Made by a program: the position numbers and the translations under genes. 64,000 bases of DNA from contig WGNP01000005.1 in the NCBI GenBank assembly GCA_016124495.1, positions 1 to 64,000 on the forward strand, given 5' to 3'. Positions 8,487 through 15,970 of this stretch are shown piece after piece. The notes under the pieces were generated by a model. It was not told the origin of the DNA, made no database searches, and saw only the letters and a list, made by a program, of their open reading frames with translations. This stretch comes from Hyphomonas sp. GTDB taxonomy: Bacteria; Pseudomonadota; Alphaproteobacteria; Caulobacterales; Hyphomonadaceae. Numbering within the stretch: position 1 is the first letter of the stretch; every line of letters starts with the position of its first letter.

Positions 8487-8521
8487 CGCCGCCTCATTAA
8501 CTCCAACCCATAGTCGATGGG

Positions 8522-9127
8522 TCATGACTTTGTCACGCCCGATGGCGGGGGGACGCCCGGAGCCTGAACGGGGAGGTCCCCGGCAGTGCCGGCCAGCCCT
8601 CGTTCACAAACGCATCCCGCGGCGCCCTCCGGCTCAGACGACTCAAGATTGGTGCGCGCGTCCCGGGCCAGGCGCGCCGCTTCGGTGTTGACCGGAATCC
8701 CATGTACCGCTGCCGCAGGGGTCAGCACCGTCCCGATGAAGGCCAGGTCGACGGCCAGCGTGGCCGGACCGGCGCCATCCCTGGCCCGCTGCCGGGCGTT
8801 CATAATGATCCGTTCACGGTCGGGTACTTCAAGCCGGACATGGCCCAGCTTGGCCTTCAGCTTATCTGGGGAATAGGCCTTTGACCGGCGCAGCGCCTTG
8901 CCGGCCTCCAGCATGTCTGCGATGTGCAGGTTGGCGAGGTGAGCGGAAGTCGAGAGGTGATCCGGAATGTTCTTCGAGACGCGTTCGCCCCGATCTACCC
9001 GGCGCTCGACTTTGAGCGCTCATTCTTCGGCGTCCTTCCTGCGAATGAAGCATTGGAAAACATAGCGCCCTTTACGCCGTACCTGTGCCCGCCATTGCCC
9101 TTTTGGCATCCTGTAAATGGTCGACAT
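8522..9127 (-). pseudogene. Tyrosine site-specific integrase remnant, dusA-associated type
   Basis: From an ATG at 9127 the frame reads MSTIYRMPKGQWRAQVRRKG and onward, the N-terminal arm-binding domain of tyrosine integrases. At codon 36 (9022-9020) a TGA stands where the family has Trp in DAEEW. The same frame then continues with ALKVERRVDRGE and the core-binding part (RARDGAGPATL, AAAVHGIPV) before losing similarity around 8680. The catalytic domain with its Arg, His and Tyr is gone. It therefore carries both a nonsense codon and a truncation. It lies about 110 bp from the start of dusA, an established integration hotspot whose integrases look like this one. Confidence 0.8.
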
Positions 9128-9173
9128 TTGTGTGCGCTCCGTGTGCACAGAGGGGGCAGAGCGGGTAGAAAAA

Positions 9174-9191
9174 TGTGCAAATTGGTGCACA
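9174..9191. repeat. TGTGCA-N6-TGCACA inverted repeat upstream of dusA
   Basis: TGTGCA (9174-9179) and TGCACA (9186-9191) form a perfect inverted repeat in the AT-richer spacer between the integrase remnant and dusA. Two further copies lie close by: the palindrome TGTGCACA at 9142-9149 and TGCACA at 9197-9202. They could be integrase-binding sites of the lost element or an operator. Nothing in the sequence decides between these. Confidence 0.4.
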
Positions 9192-9236
9192 GGAACTGCA
9201 CATATTCTCGACCAAGTCCCTTGATAGTCCTAAAAA

Positions 9237-10223
9237 ATGCCGAAAAAACAAAACTATAGATTTTCAGTCGCCCCGATGATGGACTGGACGGACCGGCATT
9301 GCCGGGCGTTTCACCGCGTGCTGACGAAGCGTGCGCTGTTGTGGACGGAGATGGTGACGGCCGACGCTGTGCTGAACGGCGACAGGGGGCGGCTGCTCGG
9401 ATACAGCGCAGAAGAACACCCGCTTGTATTGCAGCTCGGCGGATCGGATCCCCGGAAGCTCGCAGAGGCCGCCCGCATCGCGGAGGGGTTTGGCTATGAC
9501 GAGGTGAACATTAATTGCGGGTGTCCGTCGGACCGGGTCCAGTCGGGCGCGTTCGGGGCCTGCCTGATGGCGGAGCCGGATCTGGTGGCGGACTGCGTTG
9601 CGGCCATGCGCGCTGTTGTTTCAATTCCCGTGACTGTGAAGAACCGGATTGCCATCGATGACCTGCCCGCGCGCGAGACCCTGTTTACGTTCATCGACAA
9701 GGTGTCAGCGGCGGGATGTTCCGTGTTCACCGTGCATGCGCGCGCGGCCTGGCTCAAAGGGCTGAGCCCGAAAGAGAACCGCGAGGTTCCGCCGCTGGAC
9801 TATGGCCTCGTTGCCGAGCTGAAGCTCGCGCGGCCCAAGCTGACGATTGTGCTCAATGGCGGGATCACGACGCTCGATCAGTGTAACGGTCACCTTGGCA
9901 CTTTTGACGGCGTAATGCTCGGCAGGGCAGCCTACCAGACGCCCGGGCTGCTTGGCGAAGTCGATATGCGCCTTTTTGGAGCCGCCGCGCCCGTTACCGC
10001 CTGCGAAGCAATCCGCAGTTATGAGCCCTACATCGCCGCGCGCCTTGCGGAGGGTGTCAGCCTGCATGCGATGACACGCCACATGCTGGGGCTGTTCGCA
10101 GGCCAGCCCGGCGCACGCCGTTGGCGGCGTATCCTGTCGGAGCAGGCGCCGCGCAAGGGCGCCGGGTTAGATGTGCTCCACAACGCATTGGCCGCGGTGG
10201 AAGACAATCTCCCGGCGGCCTGA
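9237..10223 (+). CDS. dusA: tRNA-dihydrouridine synthase A
   Basis: This FMN-dependent enzyme reduces uridines in the D-loop of tRNAs. The 328 aa TIM-barrel protein shows the N-terminal APMMDWTDRHCR, the active-site NINCGCPSDRVQSGAFGACL (catalytic Cys is the one in GACL) and a conserved NGGI near residue 205. The ATG at 9237 gives the family-typical short N-terminus. The 5' coding part of dusA is a known attachment site for integrative elements, and an integrase remnant lies directly upstream, divergent. Confidence 0.95.
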   Translation: MPKKQNYRFSVAPMMDWTDRHCRAFHRVLTKRALLWTEMVTADAVLNGDRGRLLGYSAEEHPLVLQLGGSDPRKLAEAARIAEGFGYDEVNINCGCPSDRVQSGAFGACLMAEPDLVADCVAAMRAVVSIPVTVKNRIAIDDLPARETLFTFIDKVSAAGCSVFTVHARAAWLKGLSPKENREVPPLDYGLVAELKLARPKLTIVLNGGITTLDQCNGHLGTFDGVMLGRAAYQTPGLLGEVDMRLFGAAAPVTACEAIRSYEPYIAARLAEGVSLHAMTRHMLGLFAGQPGARRWRRILSEQAPRKGAGLDVLHNALAAVEDNLPAA

Positions 10224-10333
10224 AATTGCTGGCTTGCAGCAGCCGGGTATTGCCCAAACTCAGAGGCGTCCCGCGCCTGCCCGTCGCCCTTCAGGTTAAG
10301 GCTCTGCTCAGCCATTCTGAGTAGACTTTGCGA

Positions 10334-11824
10334 ATGAAAACGCTTCCGCATACCCGTTCCGAGCCCGAATCGCCCGAACAGGCTTTCCTGGCAACCGCAA
10401 GCCATGAAATCCGCACGCCTCTGAACGGTATCCTCGGCACCGTTTCTCTCCTGCTTGAGACAGATCTCTCCCCGGCACAGCGCGAGTATGCCGAAACAAT
10501 CCGCCTTTCCGGCGGACGCCTGCTCGATCTGCTCAACAATGTGCTCGACTATGCGCGCCTTGATGCTTCGGCGGTCGAGCTTGAGACGGAAAACTTCTGC
10601 CCGCTTCAGCTCGCCCGCGAAGTGACCGAACTGCTCGCTCCGAGAGCCCACGCGGCCGGGCTCGACCTTGCCGTGCGTGCGGTCCACTGGCCCGTGCCGA
10701 TTTACGCAGGCGATGCCGGCCGTCTGCGCCAGATTCTGTTCAATCTCGTCGGCAATGCGCTGAAATTCACGCGCCAGGGCGCCGTTCTGGTGGATGTCGA
10801 GCCGCACGCCTCCGGCTTGACCCTTCGGGTGCGCGATACCGGCCCTGGTATTGCAACTGAAGATCAGGCACGCCTGTTTGAAGCTTTCCGGCAGTCGGCG
10901 ACGGCAGACGCCTACCGCGATGGCGGAGTCGGGCTCGGACTCGCTATCGTCAAACGCCTTGCCGACCTGCTGGGCGGCTCGGTCACGGTCGATTCACGTC
11001 CCGGGGAGGGGGCAACTTTCTCCGTCGGTGTTCCTCTGCGCCCTGCAGACGCGCCGTCGCTTCATGACCCGGCACGGCTTTCCGGGCGGATCGGTCTTGC
11101 CGGTCTGCCGGCTGCCACCACGCTAGCCCTCGCCGCCACGATGTCCGGCCTCGAAACGGAGGTTTACCAGATCGATCTGTCGACCGGCGAGGTGCCCGCT
11201 GGAATAGATGCAATACTTGTGGGTGCAGATTTGCCTGAGGCCATCGTCTCTGCGCTGGCGCGCACGGCGCCCGCGCTCGTCGTGCTGCGCCCGGAAGACC
11301 GCGGGGCCATCGGCCGTTTCAGGCAACTCGGCTGCCGCGGCTGGTTGGTACGCCCGCTGCGCATGTCGTCAATTGCCGAGCGCATCCTGCTGGCGCGCAG
11401 CGGCCGGCTTCTGGCGGAAGAGCCGGAAACCGAGCCCGGGGCCGGCCGGGTGCTGATTGCAGATGATAATCCCGTAAACGCACTGATTGCACGCCGTGCC
11501 TTGGAATCAGCCGGATTTACCGTCACTGTCGCCGCAACCGGAAGCGAAGCGCTGGATGCAGCGGCTCGGATGGCACCGGAACTTGTACTGATGGACCTTA
11601 GGATGCCGGTCATGGACGGTTTCGAAGCAATGCGACGCCTCCGCGCCGGCGGGTTCACCGCTCCGATCATTGCCGTGTCTGCCGAAATCAATCCCGACAT
11701 CGAGCGCCGCGCGCGTGACTGCGGCGCCAGCGGGGTTGCCGCCAAGCCCCTCGATGCGCAGGCCCTGCGTTCGCTGGCGCTCCAATGGACCGCCGGCGCC
11801 GGCCGCCTGACAGGCGCCGCATGA
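10334..11824 (+). CDS. Cytoplasmic hybrid histidine kinase
   Basis: A 496 aa sensor kinase/response regulator with no membrane segment and no clear sensor domain. His24 lies in SHEIRTPLNG. The ATPase domain has the N box NLVGNALKFT, DTGPGI and GVGLGLAI. A degenerate receiver-like segment (about 255-375, GCRGWLVRPLR in place of the Lys-Pro motif) precedes a complete receiver domain with IADDNPVN, phospho-acceptor Asp in LVLMDLRMP and Lys in AAKPLD. A TTG two codons upstream is an alternative start. Its last bases overlap the AmpG-like gene (ATGA), so the two are coupled. The signal sensed is unknown. Confidence 0.88.
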   Translation: MKTLPHTRSEPESPEQAFLATASHEIRTPLNGILGTVSLLLETDLSPAQREYAETIRLSGGRLLDLLNNVLDYARLDASAVELETENFCPLQLAREVTELLAPRAHAAGLDLAVRAVHWPVPIYAGDAGRLRQILFNLVGNALKFTRQGAVLVDVEPHASGLTLRVRDTGPGIATEDQARLFEAFRQSATADAYRDGGVGLGLAIVKRLADLLGGSVTVDSRPGEGATFSVGVPLRPADAPSLHDPARLSGRIGLAGLPAATTLALAATMSGLETEVYQIDLSTGEVPAGIDAILVGADLPEAIVSALARTAPALVVLRPEDRGAIGRFRQLGCRGWLVRPLRMSSIAERILLARSGRLLAEEPETEPGAGRVLIADDNPVNALIARRALESAGFTVTVAATGSEALDAAARMAPELVLMDLRMPVMDGFEAMRRLRAGGFTAPIIAVSAEINPDIERRARDCGASGVAAKPLDAQALRSLALQWTAGAGRLTGAA

Positions 11825-13554
11825 GCGACGCTGCGTTTGCCGGGACGCCTGAAAAGTCTCCGCCGCGCTTTATCCGCGCGCTCAAAGCCCTGCGCGACCG
11901 GCGGATGGCTGCAATGTTCCTGCTGGCCCTCTCTGCAGGCCTGCCGTACGGCGCAGTCGTCGGAACCCTGAATGCGTGGCTTACCACGGAAGGCATCACG
12001 CCCTCCACCATCGGCGTCCTGTCCATCGTTACCATCGGTTACGCTTTCAAATTCCTCTGGTCACCTGCTTTCCAGGCCCCGCATCATCCGTTTGCGTTCC
12101 TCGGGCCCCGGCGCACCTGGCTGCTCAGCCTGCAGCTGCCGATCGCTGGCCTCCTTTTCCTTCTCGCGTTCTCGAACCCCGGCGAGAATATCGGCCTGGT
12201 TGCGGTCATCGCCCTTTTTGCCGCTCTCTTTTCGGCAACGCATGACATCGTCCTGGACGCATGGCGCATCGAAGTTGCGCGGTCCGAAGAAGACAAGGAC
12301 CTGATGGCGGCGCTCTACCAGTTCGGTTACCGGATCGCCGGCTTCATTACCGGCTTCCTCGCCCTGCTTCTGGCCACGTATTATGGCTGGGTGGTCGTCT
12401 ATGCGATGATCGCTGTGATGATGTTGCTGTCGATTGCCGGGACGCTGCTGGCGCCGGAGCCTGAAGTCCAGACCGGTCCTGGCAGCACCCGGCTTACCTT
12501 CCAGGCCCGCATCCCGGAACGCGAGCGCACGTTGGCCACGTTGCTGATCTCCGCAGGCTGGATCGCGGCCTTCCTGATGATCGCCGGCTTCGTGATCGCC
12601 TCCTTCACGCAAGTGCCGGCGCCCAAGGGCGGCGCCTTTGTCAGCGGGCAAGGCCCATGGATTGTTTTCCTGACGGTCCTTATGCCGGCCGCCGGCGCCC
12701 TGATCCTGCTGATGCGCCACGGGCGAGAGCCTGCAGAGATCATTGACGGTCCGACCGGCGAAACGCGCGCCGCGCGCGTCATCCGCGCGGTTTTCCGTTC
12801 AATCTTCGATCCCTTGATGGACCTGATCGGACGGCTGCGCTGGGGCGCGCTGCTCGTGCTGCTGCTGGCGCTCACTTACCGGTTCACGGATTCCGTCTGG
12901 GGTTCCTTCGCCTTTCCGTTCTATCTTGATGACCGGTTTGGCGCCCTTCACCACACCATGGCGGATGTTGCGGTCGCATCGAAATTCTTCGGTGTCCTGA
13001 TGACCATCGCGGGTGCGGCGCTGGGCGCCGTCGTGATCAGTTTTGTCGGCCGCATGCCGGTTCTTGTAGCGGGCGCGGTGCTGGCCGCGGCCACCAACCT
13101 CCTGTTCGCAGATCTCTCGCGTGGCGGCATGGGCATCGACGCATTCCTGGAGTGGACACGGCTCGCAGATCCGTTCCGCACTTTCGCCGGTTGGGCCGCG
13201 CAGATATCACCCGAAGGGCAGGGCGCCGAAGCAGGCGACCGCATGGCGCGCCTGATGATCGCCATCGCCGGTGAGAACCTCGCAGGCGGCTTCGCCAGCG
13301 TTGCCGTGGTTGCCTATCTCACGTCCGTTGTGAACCCGCGCTTTGCCGCCGTGCAGTATGCGCTGCTGGCGTCGCTCACCATGCTGATCGGCACGCTGGG
13401 CCGCCCTTGGCTCGGTGCGATGATCGAGACGGATGGCTATTACAGCGTCTTCATCCTGACCTTCTGGCTCGGCGGTATCGCCGTTGTGCTGTCGGCCGTC
13501 GAATGGTTACGGCAGTTGCGCATGGCGCCCGACGGGCCGGCTCTGGCAAACTAA
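11821..13554 (+). CDS. AmpG-like MFS transporter, 577 aa
   Basis: This major-facilitator protein of the AmpG/PAT branch is probably an importer of muropeptides or similar solutes across the inner membrane. Family marks are LSAGLPYGAVVGTLNAWL, FKFLWSPAFQ and the ATHDIVLDAWRIE stretch. It is longer than a 12-TM carrier: an extra block of about 150 residues after LLAPEPE carries two or more additional hydrophobic segments. I chose the ATG at 11821 because it overlaps the kinase stop as ATGA; an ATG at 11785 also exists. It ends 6 bp before the end of the convergent malic enzyme gene. The substrate is inferred. Confidence 0.82.
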   Translation: MSDAAFAGTPEKSPPRFIRALKALRDRRMAAMFLLALSAGLPYGAVVGTLNAWLTTEGITPSTIGVLSIVTIGYAFKFLWSPAFQAPHHPFAFLGPRRTWLLSLQLPIAGLLFLLAFSNPGENIGLVAVIALFAALFSATHDIVLDAWRIEVARSEEDKDLMAALYQFGYRIAGFITGFLALLLATYYGWVVVYAMIAVMMLLSIAGTLLAPEPEVQTGPGSTRLTFQARIPERERTLATLLISAGWIAAFLMIAGFVIASFTQVPAPKGGAFVSGQGPWIVFLTVLMPAAGALILLMRHGREPAEIIDGPTGETRAARVIRAVFRSIFDPLMDLIGRLRWGALLVLLLALTYRFTDSVWGSFAFPFYLDDRFGALHHTMADVAVASKFFGVLMTIAGAALGAVVISFVGRMPVLVAGAVLAAATNLLFADLSRGGMGIDAFLEWTRLADPFRTFAGWAAQISPEGQGAEAGDRMARLMIAIAGENLAGGFASVAVVAYLTSVVNPRFAAVQYALLASLTMLIGTLGRPWLGAMIETDGYYSVFILTFWLGGIAVVLSAVEWLRQLRMAPDGPALAN

Positions 13555-13559
13555 GCCGA

Positions 13560-15836
13560 TCAGGCGCCGTGCACCTGGTCGATGTCGAATGCGGCCAGCG
13601 TTGCAAGGTCCACGATATCGCCGACCGTTGCACCGAGTGACGCGATCTGCACCGGCTTCTCGAGCCCCAGCAGCATCGGGCCGATCACGACGGCGCGGCT
13701 CATCTGTTCCAGCAGGTTCGTCGCGATCGAAGCCGAGTGGATCGCCGGCATCACCAGCACGTTGGCAGGTCCCGTCAGGCGCGAAAACGGATAGAGCAGC
13801 TTGTGGTTGGGATTGAGGGCCACATCTGCGTTCATATCGCCTTCGTACTCGAAGTCGATGCCCGGCATCCTGTCGAGGATTGAGACGGCGTCCCGCACCT
13901 TGTCTGCACGCTCGCCCATCGGGTTGCCGAAGGTCGAATAGGACAGGAACGCAACCCGCGGCGTGAAGCCGAGGCTGCGAACGCTGCGCACAGCCTCAAG
14001 CGAAATGCTGGCCAGCGTTCCACCATCGGGCAGTTCGTTGACGCTCGTGTCGGCAATGAAGATCGTCTTGCCCATGTTGATCACCATGGACATCCCGATC
14101 ACAGCCTGCCCGGGTATCGGGTCGAGCACCAGCAGCGCATCCTTCAGCGCCGCGTCATAAGCGCGGGTCACGCCGGTCACCATGCCGTCGGCGTCGCCAT
14201 TCTTCAGCATGCAGCAGCCGAACACATTGCGATCCTGGTTTACCAGGCGCTGCACGTCTCGCTTCAGATAACCTTTCCGCTGCAGGCGCTGGTACAGCAT
14301 GTCGACATAGGCCGGGTTATTGTCTGACAGTCGCGCATTGATGATGTCGAGCGCGCCGGCCGGCACGCCCATCTGCTCCATCGTCGCCTCGACCTGAGCT
14401 TCGCGGCCGATCAGGATCGGGTGGCCAAGACCCTGGTTCTTGAAACTCCAGGCCGCCCGCACCACCGCGGGCTCTTCGCCTTCTGCAAACACGATCCGGC
14501 GCTGCAGGTCGCGGCACTTCGCCTGGACACCCTGCAGGAAGCCTGCGGATGGATCTGCACGGCGCACGAGGCTCTTTCGGTAGGCTTCCATGTCCGTGAT
14601 CGGCTTGCGGGCGACCCCGGTATCCATAGCCGCCTGCGCGACGAGCGGGGGAACAAAACTGATCAGGCGCGGATCGAACGGCGTGGGGATGATGTACTCC
14701 CGGCCGAAGGTCGGACGGGCGCCGTGATAGGCAGCGGCGACTTCATCCGGCACGTCCTCACGTGCGAGTTCCGCCAGGGCGCGCGCGGCGGCGACCTTCA
14801 TCTCTTCATTGATGCTCCGCGCACGGACATCCAGCGCGCCGCGGAAGATGTAGGGAAAGCCGAGCACGTTGTTGACCTGATTGGGATAGTCCGAACGTCC
14901 GGTGGCGATGATCGCGTCGCCGCGCACCGATTTGATATCTTCAGGGGTGATTTCCGGATCGGGGTTGGCCATTGCGAAGATGATCGGGTTCTTCGCCATG
15001 GATTTGACCATGTCCTTGGTCACGGCGCCCTTGACCGACAGGCCGAGGAAAACGTCCGCTCCCTCCATCGCTTCGGAAAGGGTGCGTTTGTTGGTCTTGA
15101 CCGCGAAGGCAGACTTGAACTGGTCCATCTTCTGGGTGCGGCCTTCATAAACCACGCCCGCGGTATCGCAGAGCAGGATGTTCTCACCCTTGACGCCGAG
15201 ATGGCGGATGAGGCCTGCTACCGAGAGGCCCGCTGCGCCCGCGCCAGAGATGGCAACCTTGACGTCGGACAGCTTGCGCCCGGTGATGTGGCAGGCGTTG
15301 ATAAGGCCGGCGGCGGCGATGATCGCGGTGCCGTGCTGGTCGTCATGGAAGACCGGAATGTCGAGTTCTTCGCGCAGGCGGCTCTCGATGATGAAGCAAC
15401 CGGGCGCCGAGATGTCCTCGAGGTTGATGCCGCCCCAGGTGGCGCCGATATTGCGCACGGTACGGATGAAGTCTTCTGCGTCCGTCGTGTTCACTTCGAT
15501 ATCGAAGCTGTCGATATCTGCGAACCGCTTGAACAGCACCGCCTTGCCCTCCATCACCGGCTTCGAGGCCATCGGACCGAGATTGCCGAGACCAAGAATG
15601 GCCGTGCCATTGGAGATCACCGCCACGAGGTTGCCTTTGGACGTATAGTCATAGGCCAGGTCTTCGTTTCCGGCGATCGCAAGTACCGGTATGGCCACGC
15701 CGGGGCTGTAAGCCAGCGACAGGTCGCGCTGCGTGCTCATCGGCTTGGTCGGGATCATCGAGATCTTGCCCGCGGTGGGGTGCGAGTGGAAATCGAGGGC
15801 TTCCTGGTCGGTGAAGCTCGGACGCTGCGTGGTCAT
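13560..15836 (-). CDS. maeB: NADP-dependent malic enzyme with phosphotransacetylase-like C-terminal domain
   Basis: It oxidatively decarboxylates malate to pyruvate, linking the TCA cycle to pyruvate and NADPH. The 758 aa product is the large MaeB type: malic-enzyme N-domain ([15 protein letters not shown], then [22 protein letters not shown] near residues 80-100, and [16 protein letters not shown]) up to about 430, then a phosphate acetyltransferase-like domain that in this family is regulatory, not catalytic. Divergent from mutS across about 135 bp. Well supported along the whole length. Confidence 0.95.
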   Translation of the reverse strand: MTTQRPSFTDQEALDFHSHPTAGKISMIPTKPMSTQRDLSLAYSPGVAIPVLAIAGNEDLAYDYTSKGNLVAVISNGTAILGLGNLGPMASKPVMEGKAVLFKRFADIDSFDIEVNTTDAEDFIRTVRNIGATWGGINLEDISAPGCFIIESRLREELDIPVFHDDQHGTAIIAAAGLINACHITGRKLSDVKVAISGAGAAGLSVAGLIRHLGVKGENILLCDTAGVVYEGRTQKMDQFKSAFAVKTNKRTLSEAMEGADVFLGLSVKGAVTKDMVKSMAKNPIIFAMANPDPEITPEDIKSVRGDAIIATGRSDYPNQVNNVLGFPYIFRGALDVRARSINEEMKVAAARALAELAREDVPDEVAAAYHGARPTFGREYIIPTPFDPRLISFVPPLVAQAAMDTGVARKPITDMEAYRKSLVRRADPSAGFLQGVQAKCRDLQRRIVFAEGEEPAVVRAAWSFKNQGLGHPILIGREAQVEATMEQMGVPAGALDIINARLSDNNPAYVDMLYQRLQRKGYLKRDVQRLVNQDRNVFGCCMLKNGDADGMVTGVTRAYDAALKDALLVLDPIPGQAVIGMSMVINMGKTIFIADTSVNELPDGGTLASISLEAVRSVRSLGFTPRVAFLSYSTFGNPMGERADKVRDAVSILDRMPGIDFEYEGDMNADVALNPNHKLLYPFSRLTGPANVLVMPAIHSASIATNLLEQMSRAVVIGPMLLGLEKPVQIASLGATVGDIVDLATLAAFDIDQVHGA

Positions 15837-15970
15837 GTTGGCTCTGTATCGTTTCGGTTGGGGTGGTTCCTCGTCTAGGCCGCTGCGACCGGCCTGCCAA
15901 CAGCCAAATCCGCACAGTTACAGCCGCCCGGCTTTGCGAATCCCTCCGGCAACGGGTAGCGTGCGACGCC

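Noticed and set aside
8575-8600. CCGGCAGTGCCGG near 8580 as a possible second copy of the dusA attachment sequence
   Set aside because: Similarity to the dusA segment is limited to a short GC-rich palindromic part and is not convincing.
14421-15878. 485-codon frame on the plus strand over the malic enzyme gene
   Set aside because: Antisense shadow of maeB with no recognisable motif.
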